A stretch of DNA of 64,000 bases from JAMQKA01 sp031569985 (GTDB taxonomy: Bacteria > Bacteroidota > Rhodothermia > Balneolales > Balneolaceae): NCBI RefSeq assembly GCF_031569985.1, contig NZ_JAMQKA010000023.1, positions 21,123 through 85,122 on the forward strand, written 5' to 3'. Numbering within the stretch: position 1 is the first letter of the stretch; the number at the start of each line of letters is the position of its first letter. Positions 50,728 through 58,338 of this stretch are shown in pieces. A program made the translations under genes and the position numbers. The notes beneath the pieces were generated by a model. That model worked only from the letters and a program-made list of their open reading frames with translations, did not search any database and had not been told where the DNA came from.

Positions 50728-53219
50728 AACGTTTGACAACAATTATAACGCTAATTGCAGGCCTGTTTACCATTACAGGAAAGGCCATGGGGCAGACCTA
50801 TTCGATATCGGGAAAAGTGACAAATGGGATTGGACAGCCACTGCCGGTGGCGTACGTATTTATCGCGGATTCATCAGAGGGTGACTCCGCGAGCAAACAA
50901 AATCTATTTACCACGACTACGGCATTCAAAGATAAAACCGGTAGCAAAGGCCGTTACCGCATCGATGGAATTGAGCCGGGCAGATATACCGTTACCGCAT
51001 TTTATCCCGGCAAAAAAATTACCTCCAGGGACGTTATTATTAAAGATACCGACCTGGTACTGAATTTGGAACTTGCTTTGCTGGAGGGGGCGCTGGAGGC
51101 TGTGACCGTAGAAGATGTCAGCCAGGAAACCTTTGGCATTACTCGCATGCGCTCAGTCGAGGGCGTCACGATCAATGAGTCCAAGAAAAATGAAGTGGTC
51201 GTAGTAGATGATATCGCGGCAAATCTTGCCACGAATAACAGTCGGCAGGTATTTGCCAAGGTGGCCGGTTTGAATATCTGGCAAAGTGACGGGGCCGGTG
51301 TTCAGCTCGGTATTGGCGGGCGGGGCTTGAGTCCCAATCGAAGTTCTAATTTCAATACTCGGCAAAATGGGTACGATATCGCTGCCGATGCCCTGGGCTA
51401 TCCCGAAAGTTACTACACCCCACCTGTACGAGCTCTAAAACGTATAGAAATCGTTCGGGGCGCCGCCTCACTGCAATACGGTACCCAGTTTGGCGGACTT
51501 CTCAACTTTGTATTTAAGGATGGACCAGAAAATGAGTTCTTTGAATTCAATTCCAATCAGACCGTCGGTTCATACGGGCTGCTCACATCCTTCAACAGTA
51601 TCGGCGGTTCGAAGGGGAAGGCAAATTATTACGGCTTTTTCCAATACAAAAAGAGCAACGGGTGGCGGCCCAACTCCGAGCTTGACCAGCATACCGGTTA
51701 TGCCTCCGTTCAGTACAAAGTTGCTCCAAAGCTGACGATCAATCCTGAGTATACGCGCATGTACTACCTGGCCCAGCAGCCGGGTGGACTAACTGATGCA
51801 CAGTTTGAAGAGGATCCCACCCAGTCAAACAGGGAGCGGAACTGGTTTCGGGTGAATTGGAACCTGTTTGCCATCAAGGCGGATTATCGCTTTTCCTCGC
51901 GAACACGCCTCAATACCAGGTTTTTTGGGCTGGTGGCAGGGCGGGATGCCGTCGGTAACCTGGAGCGTATCGACCGTCTGGATTTTGGAGGACCGCGCAA
52001 CTTGTTGAAAGACGATTTCCGAAACTGGGGTAACGAAACACGGCTGATTCACCGCTATTCTCTTTTGGGTCAAATCTCTGTTTTTCTAGTGGGAACCCGG
52101 TTTTATAACGGTTTCACGCATCGCCGGCAAGGCTTGGGTACCGACGGGAGTGATCCCGATTTCAGCTATCTCAATTCTGATAATTTAAATGGTTCAGATT
52201 TTGATCTCCCCAGCCGGAATCGATCCGTGTTTGTAGAAAATATTTTCAACATCACCCCCAATATTAGTATTACGCCCGGCGTGCGATTTGAATATATCCG
52301 TACCGAGGCCGACGGGTACTACCGAAATCTCGTCAAAGACCTGGCGGGCAATATCCTGGTGGATGAGCGAATCCTGGAACAGCGAAAAAGGGAACGTTCT
52401 TTTGTCTTTTTTGGGATAGGGGCCAGTTACAAGTCAAACAAAAATTTTGAGATATACACCAACTATTCCCAAAACTACCGCGCCATGAATTTCAATGATA
52501 TCCGCGTGGATATCGGGAGCCTGGAGGTGGACCCCAATATAAAAGATGAGCGAGGATTTAATGTTGACCTTGGGATAAGGGGTAGTAAGGATACGTTTTT
52601 CAACTATGATCTGAGTTTATTCCATCTTTCATACGAGGACCGAATCGGGACCGTACTCAAAACTGAACCAAATCCTAAATTCAATGGCTTGGTAGACCGA
52701 ACGTTTCGATACCGAACCAATGTTGCCGATGCCAAAATCTATGGTCTTGAAACCTTTGCTGAGGTTAACCTCTATCGCCTGTGGGCAGGAGAGTCAACCT
52801 CAACCCGGTTGTCACTGTTCTCAAATCTGGCTTTGATCACCTCGGAGTATGCTGAATCTGAGACCAGTGGCATTGAGGGAAATGAAGTGGAGCTTGTACC
52901 AAAGGTTAATTTCAAAACAGGAGTTACATTTGGTAAAGATAATTTTGAGGCAACCTATCAATTCTCGTATGTAGGTGAGCACTATTCTGATGCTACGAAT
53001 GCGCGCCAAACACCCACCGCCATCGAAGGAATTATCCCGGCTTATCATGTTATGGACCTATCGGCTAAATATAGTCATGAATGGTTTAGTGTAGAGGCCG
53101 GAGTTAATAACCTGAACAATCACTATTACTTTACACGTCGCGCTACGGGATATCCCGGACCGGGAATTATCCCATCCAAGGGCAGGAGCTTTTACCTGAC
53201 GCTGGGAGTCAGTTTGTAA
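50724..53219 (+). CDS. TonB-dependent outer-membrane receptor (FecA-like)
   Basis: 831 residues: signal peptide (LTTIITLIAGLFTITGKAMGQ), a carboxypeptidase-regulatory-like beta-sandwich (residues 24-115, ISGKVTNGIGQPLPVAYVFI ... GRYRIDGIEPGRYTV), a plug (130-260, with RQVFAKVAGLNIWQSDGAG, LGIGGRGLSPNRS, IEIVRGAASLQYGTQFGG) and a 22-strand-type barrel ending in SFYLTLGVSL with the C-terminal aromatic-hydrophobic pattern. It resembles ferric-citrate/siderophore receptors. Fourth gene of the iron operon, with a start overlapping the HTTM gene (ATGA). Confidence 0.92.
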   Translation: MKRLTTIITLIAGLFTITGKAMGQTYSISGKVTNGIGQPLPVAYVFIADSSEGDSASKQNLFTTTTAFKDKTGSKGRYRIDGIEPGRYTVTAFYPGKKITSRDVIIKDTDLVLNLELALLEGALEAVTVEDVSQETFGITRMRSVEGVTINESKKNEVVVVDDIAANLATNNSRQVFAKVAGLNIWQSDGAGVQLGIGGRGLSPNRSSNFNTRQNGYDIAADALGYPESYYTPPVRALKRIEIVRGAASLQYGTQFGGLLNFVFKDGPENEFFEFNSNQTVGSYGLLTSFNSIGGSKGKANYYGFFQYKKSNGWRPNSELDQHTGYASVQYKVAPKLTINPEYTRMYYLAQQPGGLTDAQFEEDPTQSNRERNWFRVNWNLFAIKADYRFSSRTRLNTRFFGLVAGRDAVGNLERIDRLDFGGPRNLLKDDFRNWGNETRLIHRYSLLGQISVFLVGTRFYNGFTHRRQGLGTDGSDPDFSYLNSDNLNGSDFDLPSRNRSVFVENIFNITPNISITPGVRFEYIRTEADGYYRNLVKDLAGNILVDERILEQRKRERSFVFFGIGASYKSNKNFEIYTNYSQNYRAMNFNDIRVDIGSLEVDPNIKDERGFNVDLGIRGSKDTFFNYDLSLFHLSYEDRIGTVLKTEPNPKFNGLVDRTFRYRTNVADAKIYGLETFAEVNLYRLWAGESTSTRLSLFSNLALITSEYAESETSGIEGNEVELVPKVNFKTGVTFGKDNFEATYQFSYVGEHYSDATNARQTPTAIEGIIPAYHVMDLSAKYSHEWFSVEAGVNNLNNHYYFTRRATGYPGPGIIPSKGRSFYLTLGVSL

Positions 53220-53465
53220 GGGTTGTTATTGGTTATCGCTTATTTGTTATTGGGAAACGTTCATTTACTATACTGCTTTCAAATAAATAACCACTTTGCC
53301 AATTAACTAACTAAATAACACGCTAACCTGGACTTCTCACCAAGAAATTTATTCCTCAGCTGCGTTTTACACCCTGTTATTATTATTTCCCGTTGAATAT
53401 GATATAAGTTGCTTCCTGCCATTAAGCTACAGGATTTTATCTCAAATACTTGTGAGAAATCCGGG

Positions 53466-54980
53466 TTAGATGCTTTCCTTGGGTGAGCGTCTTCTTGGCG
53501 AGAATGCCTGCATGAGTTGTCCCAGTACACTTTTGCCGATCTTCGTGATTTTTTCCTGCCGCCCCATCGAAAGAAATCGCAGCAGGTTTCGTAGTTCTAC
53601 CAGCAAATATGGGGGATCGGTAACCAGTGTATCATTTTCGATGATATAATCCCAGTTCAGCGGCTTATCGAATTCGACACCGTTTTCTTTCATCGTCTGG
53701 TAGTATAGGTGGGCCATCAGGCCATATCCGATTGTGGTGGGATGGATGCCGTCAAGGCTAAAGATTCCGCCCTTGTACACCTTACCGCTGTCACGGTCGA
53801 TCCGCAGGTATTCCGTGCTAATTTTGGGATTCATGGGATCCTCCACCAGGTGGGCCGTAGCAGGATTTTTCTTCATCGCCCTGCAGAAATCGTCCGGGAA
53901 AGGGACATTAATTTGTCCGCCCAGCCGCCTATTGGCGATCGCACTAACATATTTATTCAAAGGGACCACAATCCATCCGTACTCATCGGCGATATCACGG
54001 ATAATTTCATTGTATTCATCCACAATCATATCCAATTTTATCGCCTCATCCCTGGTGAAATGGGGATGAATATCAGGGTTAAAATCAGAATCCCAGATCC
54101 AGAATCGCGTGTAATAGTCGAAGTAGCCTCCTCTGTCTCGCGAGAGATCCTCGTTAATTCCCCGTACTGCGGGAGGAATCGTCACATAGGGAATAGTGGG
54201 CATAATCACCCGCTTAGCCCCGATAGTACTAATTCGCTCGGCCAGTTTGCGGTATTCCATCTCGAAATGCTCAGGCCTGTACACGGTATAATTTCGTTCA
54301 GAAGGCGGTTTTTCAAGGTCCTCAGGCTCAGAATACTCGAAACGCAAATCGGTGATGGTACCGATAATGTTGTTATGCCCCATCGTTACAATAAGATTTT
54401 CAATGCCCCCGTGATCTTGCAGGTACTGGGCGTTATCAATCTGGGTAAATGCGGAAAATTTTTCATCAAAAGAGGGATTCAGTACCATACACGCAGTGAT
54501 ATACATCGCATGATCCGGCAGTACATTAAAAACAGAGTAGGTTTCCCGGTGAATTTCGATATGCTTCCGACTCATTTCTTCATTCATCATCCATGCGTCA
54601 TTCATGGCAAATCCCCATACCGATTGGTTGTGATAGGGTAGATCCCGCTCGCTGGCAAGTGGCTTCAGGTGGCCCTCCCAGTATCGTTTTATTCGGCGCA
54701 GAGTAGAGTAGAGATGTCCTGCGGCCGGAAGATATTCATTCCACTCTATCGTATCACCGTACTCATCCTCCAGCCCCCGAACAAGAACCTCCAAATTTAG
54801 TGGAATCCCCGCCTGGGCGGTGAAACGCGGCTGATCAAAGCGGGGCGTAGGCTCAAAACATTGATTCAGGAAGGAAGGAAAATTCAGTTCCGTCCGGTAA
54901 ATGCCACCGTTGTTGAACCCCTGGCTAATGCTGTCTCCAATGACGACAAGTTTATGGTCGGGTGATTTTTTTGAAAACAC
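53466..54980 (-). CDS. SGNH/GDSL-family hydrolase
   Basis: 504 residues without an obvious signal peptide. Block I of the SGNH esterase family is at the N-terminus (LVVIGDSISQGF, catalytic Ser), the Gly/Asn blocks are in IENLIVTMGHNNIIG, and block V is FSLDGIHPTTIGYGL (catalytic Asp and His). It is longer than typical lipase-GDSL domains because of insertions and a basic C-terminal tail. The substrate may be a lipid or carbohydrate ester; unknown. Monocistronic. Confidence 0.8.
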   Translation of the reverse strand: MFSKKSPDHKLVVIGDSISQGFNNGGIYRTELNFPSFLNQCFEPTPRFDQPRFTAQAGIPLNLEVLVRGLEDEYGDTIEWNEYLPAAGHLYSTLRRIKRYWEGHLKPLASERDLPYHNQSVWGFAMNDAWMMNEEMSRKHIEIHRETYSVFNVLPDHAMYITACMVLNPSFDEKFSAFTQIDNAQYLQDHGGIENLIVTMGHNNIIGTITDLRFEYSEPEDLEKPPSERNYTVYRPEHFEMEYRKLAERISTIGAKRVIMPTIPYVTIPPAVRGINEDLSRDRGGYFDYYTRFWIWDSDFNPDIHPHFTRDEAIKLDMIVDEYNEIIRDIADEYGWIVVPLNKYVSAIANRRLGGQINVPFPDDFCRAMKKNPATAHLVEDPMNPKISTEYLRIDRDSGKVYKGGIFSLDGIHPTTIGYGLMAHLYYQTMKENGVEFDKPLNWDYIIENDTLVTDPPYLLVELRNLLRFLSMGRQEKITKIGKSVLGQLMQAFSPRRRSPKESI

Positions 54981-55178
54981 AGGATCTACTGATCAGGTTT
55001 TATCTGTTCTCGAATTTACAAGTTTTTCATTACAGATTTAATGCCATATCATCAAAAGTGGTCTCACGAATAGAACCTAAAATATGTTTCGCGAAATGAT
55101 TATCGAAGTAAAAGACATTAAAAGTTCAGTAGAATATATGGTATTTTATGCTCCGATTTGTAGTATCAATAAAACGAC

Positions 55179-55547
55179 ATGAGTGAACAAAAACAGAACA
55201 GGCTTAATACATTCCGTGCCCACCGGTCTGAGATGAATGATAAAATCATGGATCTTGATCACCTAGGGATCAAGCGATTTTTTAACCTGGACTCCAACGC
55301 CTACAACGACGGGGTGCTGCCCGTCCAAACAAAAGAGCTGCTGGGCTTGGTGGCTTCTACCGTGTTGCGTTGCAACGACTGCATCGATTATCACCTCGAG
55401 CAGTGTGCCAAAACCGGTTCCAGTAAAGAGGAGATTATTGATGCCCTCAACATCGCATTGACCGTGGGTGGCAGTATCGTCATTCCTCATTTACGTCACG
55501 CCGTTGAAACGCTTGAGCTACTTGAAAACGAAGGAGTCCTGGATTGA
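55179..55547 (+). CDS. Carboxymuconolactone decarboxylase (AhpD-like) family protein
   Basis: 122 residues. The family motif CNDCIDYHLEQC gives the CxxCxxxH pattern of AhpD-like peroxidase/disulfide reductases. The helical remainder (KEEIIDALNIALTVGGSIVI, HLRHAVETLELLENEG) fits the six-helix CMD fold. Likely cytoplasmic, with a role in thiol-based redox defence. Its stop codon overlaps the TTG start of the next gene, so the two are coupled. Confidence 0.85.
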   Translation: MSEQKQNRLNTFRAHRSEMNDKIMDLDHLGIKRFFNLDSNAYNDGVLPVQTKELLGLVASTVLRCNDCIDYHLEQCAKTGSSKEEIIDALNIALTVGGSIVIPHLRHAVETLELLENEGVLD

Positions 55548-56698
55548 GTTATACCGTGAAATATGTAATCGCCTTTCTTTTGGGATTTTTCACTTTATCG
55601 AGCCTTCCAGCACGCGCCCAGGTCGGGGTTGGCCCTGTTGGAGCAGATTCAGTGCAATCATCCTTATTTCCTGCACTGGCTTATGACTCCGACATTGGCT
55701 TGGTAGGCGGGGGACTTTTCAGCCGCATCGACTACACCGGCAATGCCAAACCGTTCAATAATTATATTAAATCCACGGCCCTTATTTCCACAAAGGGGAT
55801 GTTTAACTTTGAGTTTGAGTACGATCAGACCCAGACATTCGGAACTGATATCCGCAGCAATTTCTCCCTTTTTGCTTATCGTTTTAAATATGACTACTAC
55901 TTTGGGATTGGAAACAATTCGACGTTTAATGAGCAACAATTTGACGATGACTTTTACTTTTTTGAGTCCAAAAAGATAGCCCTTGCGTACGAGGGGCGGC
56001 AACCTCTTTCTATGGACGCCAATTCACGGCTTGATCTGCTTTTTGGCATCGGCACAAAATATGAGATCCCCTATGTGAAGCAGGAAGATTCAAAGTTTAG
56101 CCAGGATTTACCCAAAGGTATAACCGGGGGCTGGATAAATGCAGTGAGCACCGGGCTGATCTGGGAGAATCGGAATAGTGAGTTTGATCCCATCTCTGGT
56201 AACCGTGCAAAATTGAAAGTTCGCGCAGCCCCGGAATTTCTCCTCAGTGATTATGGCTTGATCACATTGGAAAGCGATATTCGACAGTATTTTCGGCTGT
56301 TCAACTGGGTTACAGTCGCCAATCGTCTGCAGGCTCGCCACGCCACCGGCGACATCCCATATTGGGAGCGTTCCGCACTGGGGAATAATGAAACGCTGCG
56401 TGGATACCCGCTCAACCGCTTTATTGGGAACTCCTCGATAGCCTATTCCCTCGAGTTCAGGAAATGGGTGTTTATCTTCCCGGAATATCAGATAAAGCTG
56501 GGAGGCCATCTTTTTACCGATGTCGGGCGCGTGTTTACTGAGCAGGACGACTGGGGAGACCTTTTTTCCGACTACAAACAGACGGTGGGAATTGGTGGAG
56601 CGATGTCGCTTTTTAGTCCTGATTTTATCCTGCGTGGAGAAGCGGGGTTTTCGGAAGATATGATGCGAATTTACGTGGGAATAGGGTATACATTTTAA
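55544..56698 (+). CDS. Outer-membrane barrel protein, Omp85/BamA-like C-terminal domain
   Basis: 384 residues beginning at TTG 55544, supported by AAGGAG about 8 nt upstream and a TTGA overlap with the preceding stop. Signal peptide: IAFLLGFFTLSSLPARAQ. No POTRA repeats; the protein is almost all barrel, with ALAYDSDIGLVGGGLFSRID, NNETLRGYPLNRFIGN (the Omp85 RG-aromatic loop motif) and a C-terminal strand RIYVGIGYTF ending in Phe. Probably a bacterial surface antigen (Bac_surface_Ag) protein for secretion or lipid export; the partner is unknown. Confidence 0.8.
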   Translation: MSYTVKYVIAFLLGFFTLSSLPARAQVGVGPVGADSVQSSLFPALAYDSDIGLVGGGLFSRIDYTGNAKPFNNYIKSTALISTKGMFNFEFEYDQTQTFGTDIRSNFSLFAYRFKYDYYFGIGNNSTFNEQQFDDDFYFFESKKIALAYEGRQPLSMDANSRLDLLFGIGTKYEIPYVKQEDSKFSQDLPKGITGGWINAVSTGLIWENRNSEFDPISGNRAKLKVRAAPEFLLSDYGLITLESDIRQYFRLFNWVTVANRLQARHATGDIPYWERSALGNNETLRGYPLNRFIGNSSIAYSLEFRKWVFIFPEYQIKLGGHLFTDVGRVFTEQDDWGDLFSDYKQTVGIGGAMSLFSPDFILRGEAGFSEDMMRIYVGIGYTF

Positions 56699-56787
56699 TC
56701 CCTGCCATAGGTTAAGTTTACAAATGTAGAAATGTTGTTAACATCATAATTTTAATTATCAAAATGGAGTGATTCTCAGTAATCCAA

Positions 56788-57537
56788 ATGTCATCTGAAA
56801 CAACAGGCTTTACCTTACTACTGACCTCGGCGATTGAAGATTCCGAGGTATTTTTAGAAGATGCAAATGTCAATGAGTTGCAGGTGGTTCATCTGCCACT
56901 TGAGAAATACGTGCTTCTCGAAACCGACCGGGATGAGCTTGCAGCGCAAATTGATGCGGCAGAAAATATTATTCACGGACATAAGCGGAATGCACAATTC
57001 TTTATCTCGAGGGTTGAGGAGTTTGATCTGCTGGAAAGCGTGACCGACCGTGTGAACTTGGCTGCAGACCAGCGAACAGCAGACTTTTTAGAAGAGCACG
57101 GGGTTCCAGCCATTTACCCGGGGAGTGAAGAACCGATCAAGATGCTGGAGTTTTTGATGCGTCTTCGCCGTTTAGGCACAGTGCTTTTCCCGTGTGGAAC
57201 GTATGGAAAAGAAGAGATCCCCGGCCTGCTCAAGGAGATGGACATTGAAGTGAATGAAAAGGTGCTGTTTGAGCTGGAAGGCCCCAAAACCGAAGAATTG
57301 GAATCATACCAAAAGCGAGTTATAGAGAACCATTTTGATGTGATTGTTTACCATTCACGCCGTTCTGTAAATCGAATTCAGGCCGCCTTCCCCAACCTGC
57401 ACGAAACCAATGCCAAAATTATTGCCGGCGACCAGGCCGTTACCGATAAATTGGCTGAAGACCATGATATCGAGGTTGATAAAACGGCTGAGGGAAGCTG
57501 GGAGTCGATTTTAGAGCAGGTAAAGGAGTTTATGTAG
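56788..57537 (+). CDS. Uroporphyrinogen-III synthase-like (HemD-family) protein
   Basis: 249 residues with no signal peptide. The two-lobed pattern resembles HemD: GFTLLLTSAIEDSEVFLED then VVHLPLEKYVLLET, as in the P..E segment after strand two; the C-terminal half has FDVIVYHSRRSVNRIQAAFP in the place of the HemD FTSxxAV signature and AKIIAGDQAVTDKLAEDHDI in the place of AIGPxTAxAL. The true hemD lies at 30352, so this is a second, divergent member. Without a comparison the activity remains uncertain. Confidence 0.55.
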   Translation: MSSETTGFTLLLTSAIEDSEVFLEDANVNELQVVHLPLEKYVLLETDRDELAAQIDAAENIIHGHKRNAQFFISRVEEFDLLESVTDRVNLAADQRTADFLEEHGVPAIYPGSEEPIKMLEFLMRLRRLGTVLFPCGTYGKEEIPGLLKEMDIEVNEKVLFELEGPKTEELESYQKRVIENHFDVIVYHSRRSVNRIQAAFPNLHETNAKIIAGDQAVTDKLAEDHDIEVDKTAEGSWESILEQVKEFM

Positions 57538-57543
57538 TCTTGG

Positions 57544-58209
57544 TTATTGGTCTTGAGCTGAAGCTCGGGGTACAATTGAACGTGACGGTAAAGCTTTATT
57601 TCGGCAATAGCTCCAATTCCATTCATCGTATTTAGAGACTAATCCTGCTTTAACAGGATTTTCCAGAATATATCTTACAATATTATCACGTTCTTGATGA
57701 TTTCGGACTAACCGATCGTAGCTTTCATGATGCCAAAAACTACCGGATCTATTGAGTAATTTGTTGCACTTAAAAGCAGTAGCCCCCTTCAGCAGTTTAA
57801 GAATGTGAGTAACAGGATATTTCGATGCGGGATCAAAAGTACCGCGAGCTTTAGCTCGCGACTCCGTCAGTTTAAAAAGAAGATGGACGTGATTCGGCAT
57901 AATGGTGTAACATAGTAGTATGTATCTTTCATTATCCAACTCATTTATTTTATTCACGACAATATTTGCAACTTTATGCTTCCCAAGCCATAAAGGACTG
58001 CTTCCGCTATCTAACAGGTGGTCGTATTTTTTGAAATACAGCTTTTGGGATTTATCAATTTCTTCTTTTGGAGAATCTTTAATCCTCTGTTTTTCTTGAC
58101 GAAGATAGTCGACTGCATGAGTCGGTAAAGAACCTGCTAAACCAAATGTGATGAAATAGGTGCCCTCATTAAATTGTAGATGCGGAAGTCGTCTCCGATA
58201 ATACGCCAT
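57544..58209 (-). CDS. REP-associated tyrosine transposase (RAYT, Y1/IS200-like)
   Basis: 221 residues of the Y1_Tnp family that moves or copies REP palindromes via single-stranded DNA. MPNHVHLL supplies the HxH metal site of the HUH nuclease and the tyrosine in FWHHESYDRLVRN the attacking residue; the opening YRRRLPHLQFNEGTYFITF is typical. REP palindromes flank the gene at 57555 and 58237. Another is inside the reading frame (57843-57860) and encodes SRAKARGTF, directly after the HUH region. The last residues (PRASAQDQ) are encoded by the left palindrome. Confidence 0.88.
   Translation of the reverse strand: MAYYRRRLPHLQFNEGTYFITFGLAGSLPTHAVDYLRQEKQRIKDSPKEEIDKSQKLYFKKYDHLLDSGSSPLWLGKHKVANIVVNKINELDNERYILLCYTIMPNHVHLLFKLTESRAKARGTFDPASKYPVTHILKLLKGATAFKCNKLLNRSGSFWHHESYDRLVRNHQERDNIVRYILENPVKAGLVSKYDEWNWSYCRNKALPSRSIVPRASAQDQ
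57555..57573 (+). repeat. REP palindrome, left end of the RAYT unit
   Basis: GAGCTGAAGCTCGGGGTAC, same core and GTAC tail as the right-end copy at 58237. It lies inside the end of the transposase frame. Confidence 0.65.
57843..57860 (-). repeat. REP palindrome inside the RAYT reading frame
   Basis: CGCGAGCTTTAGCTCGCG on the plus strand, a perfect inverted repeat around TT. On the minus strand it carries the same GTAC tail as the flanking copies and is translated within the transposase. Confidence 0.65.
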
Positions 58210-58236
58210 ATATTTCTCTCTTTATGATTGTTCAAT

Positions 58237-58258
58237 CGCGAGCTGAAGCTCGCGGTAC
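58237..58258 (+). repeat. REP palindrome, right end of the RAYT unit
   Basis: CGCGAGCTGAAGCTCGCG followed by GTAC, 28 bp upstream of the transposase start codon. Followed at 58259-58280 by a sequence like the end of the hairpin repeats (CTTCATTGGAAAAATGAACA). Confidence 0.7.
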
Positions 58259-58338
58259 TTCTTCATTGGAAAAATGAACATTCAATGGTTCAAGGCAGAA
58301 TGATTAGATGATAACTAACTAGGATAGCTTTCAACAAT

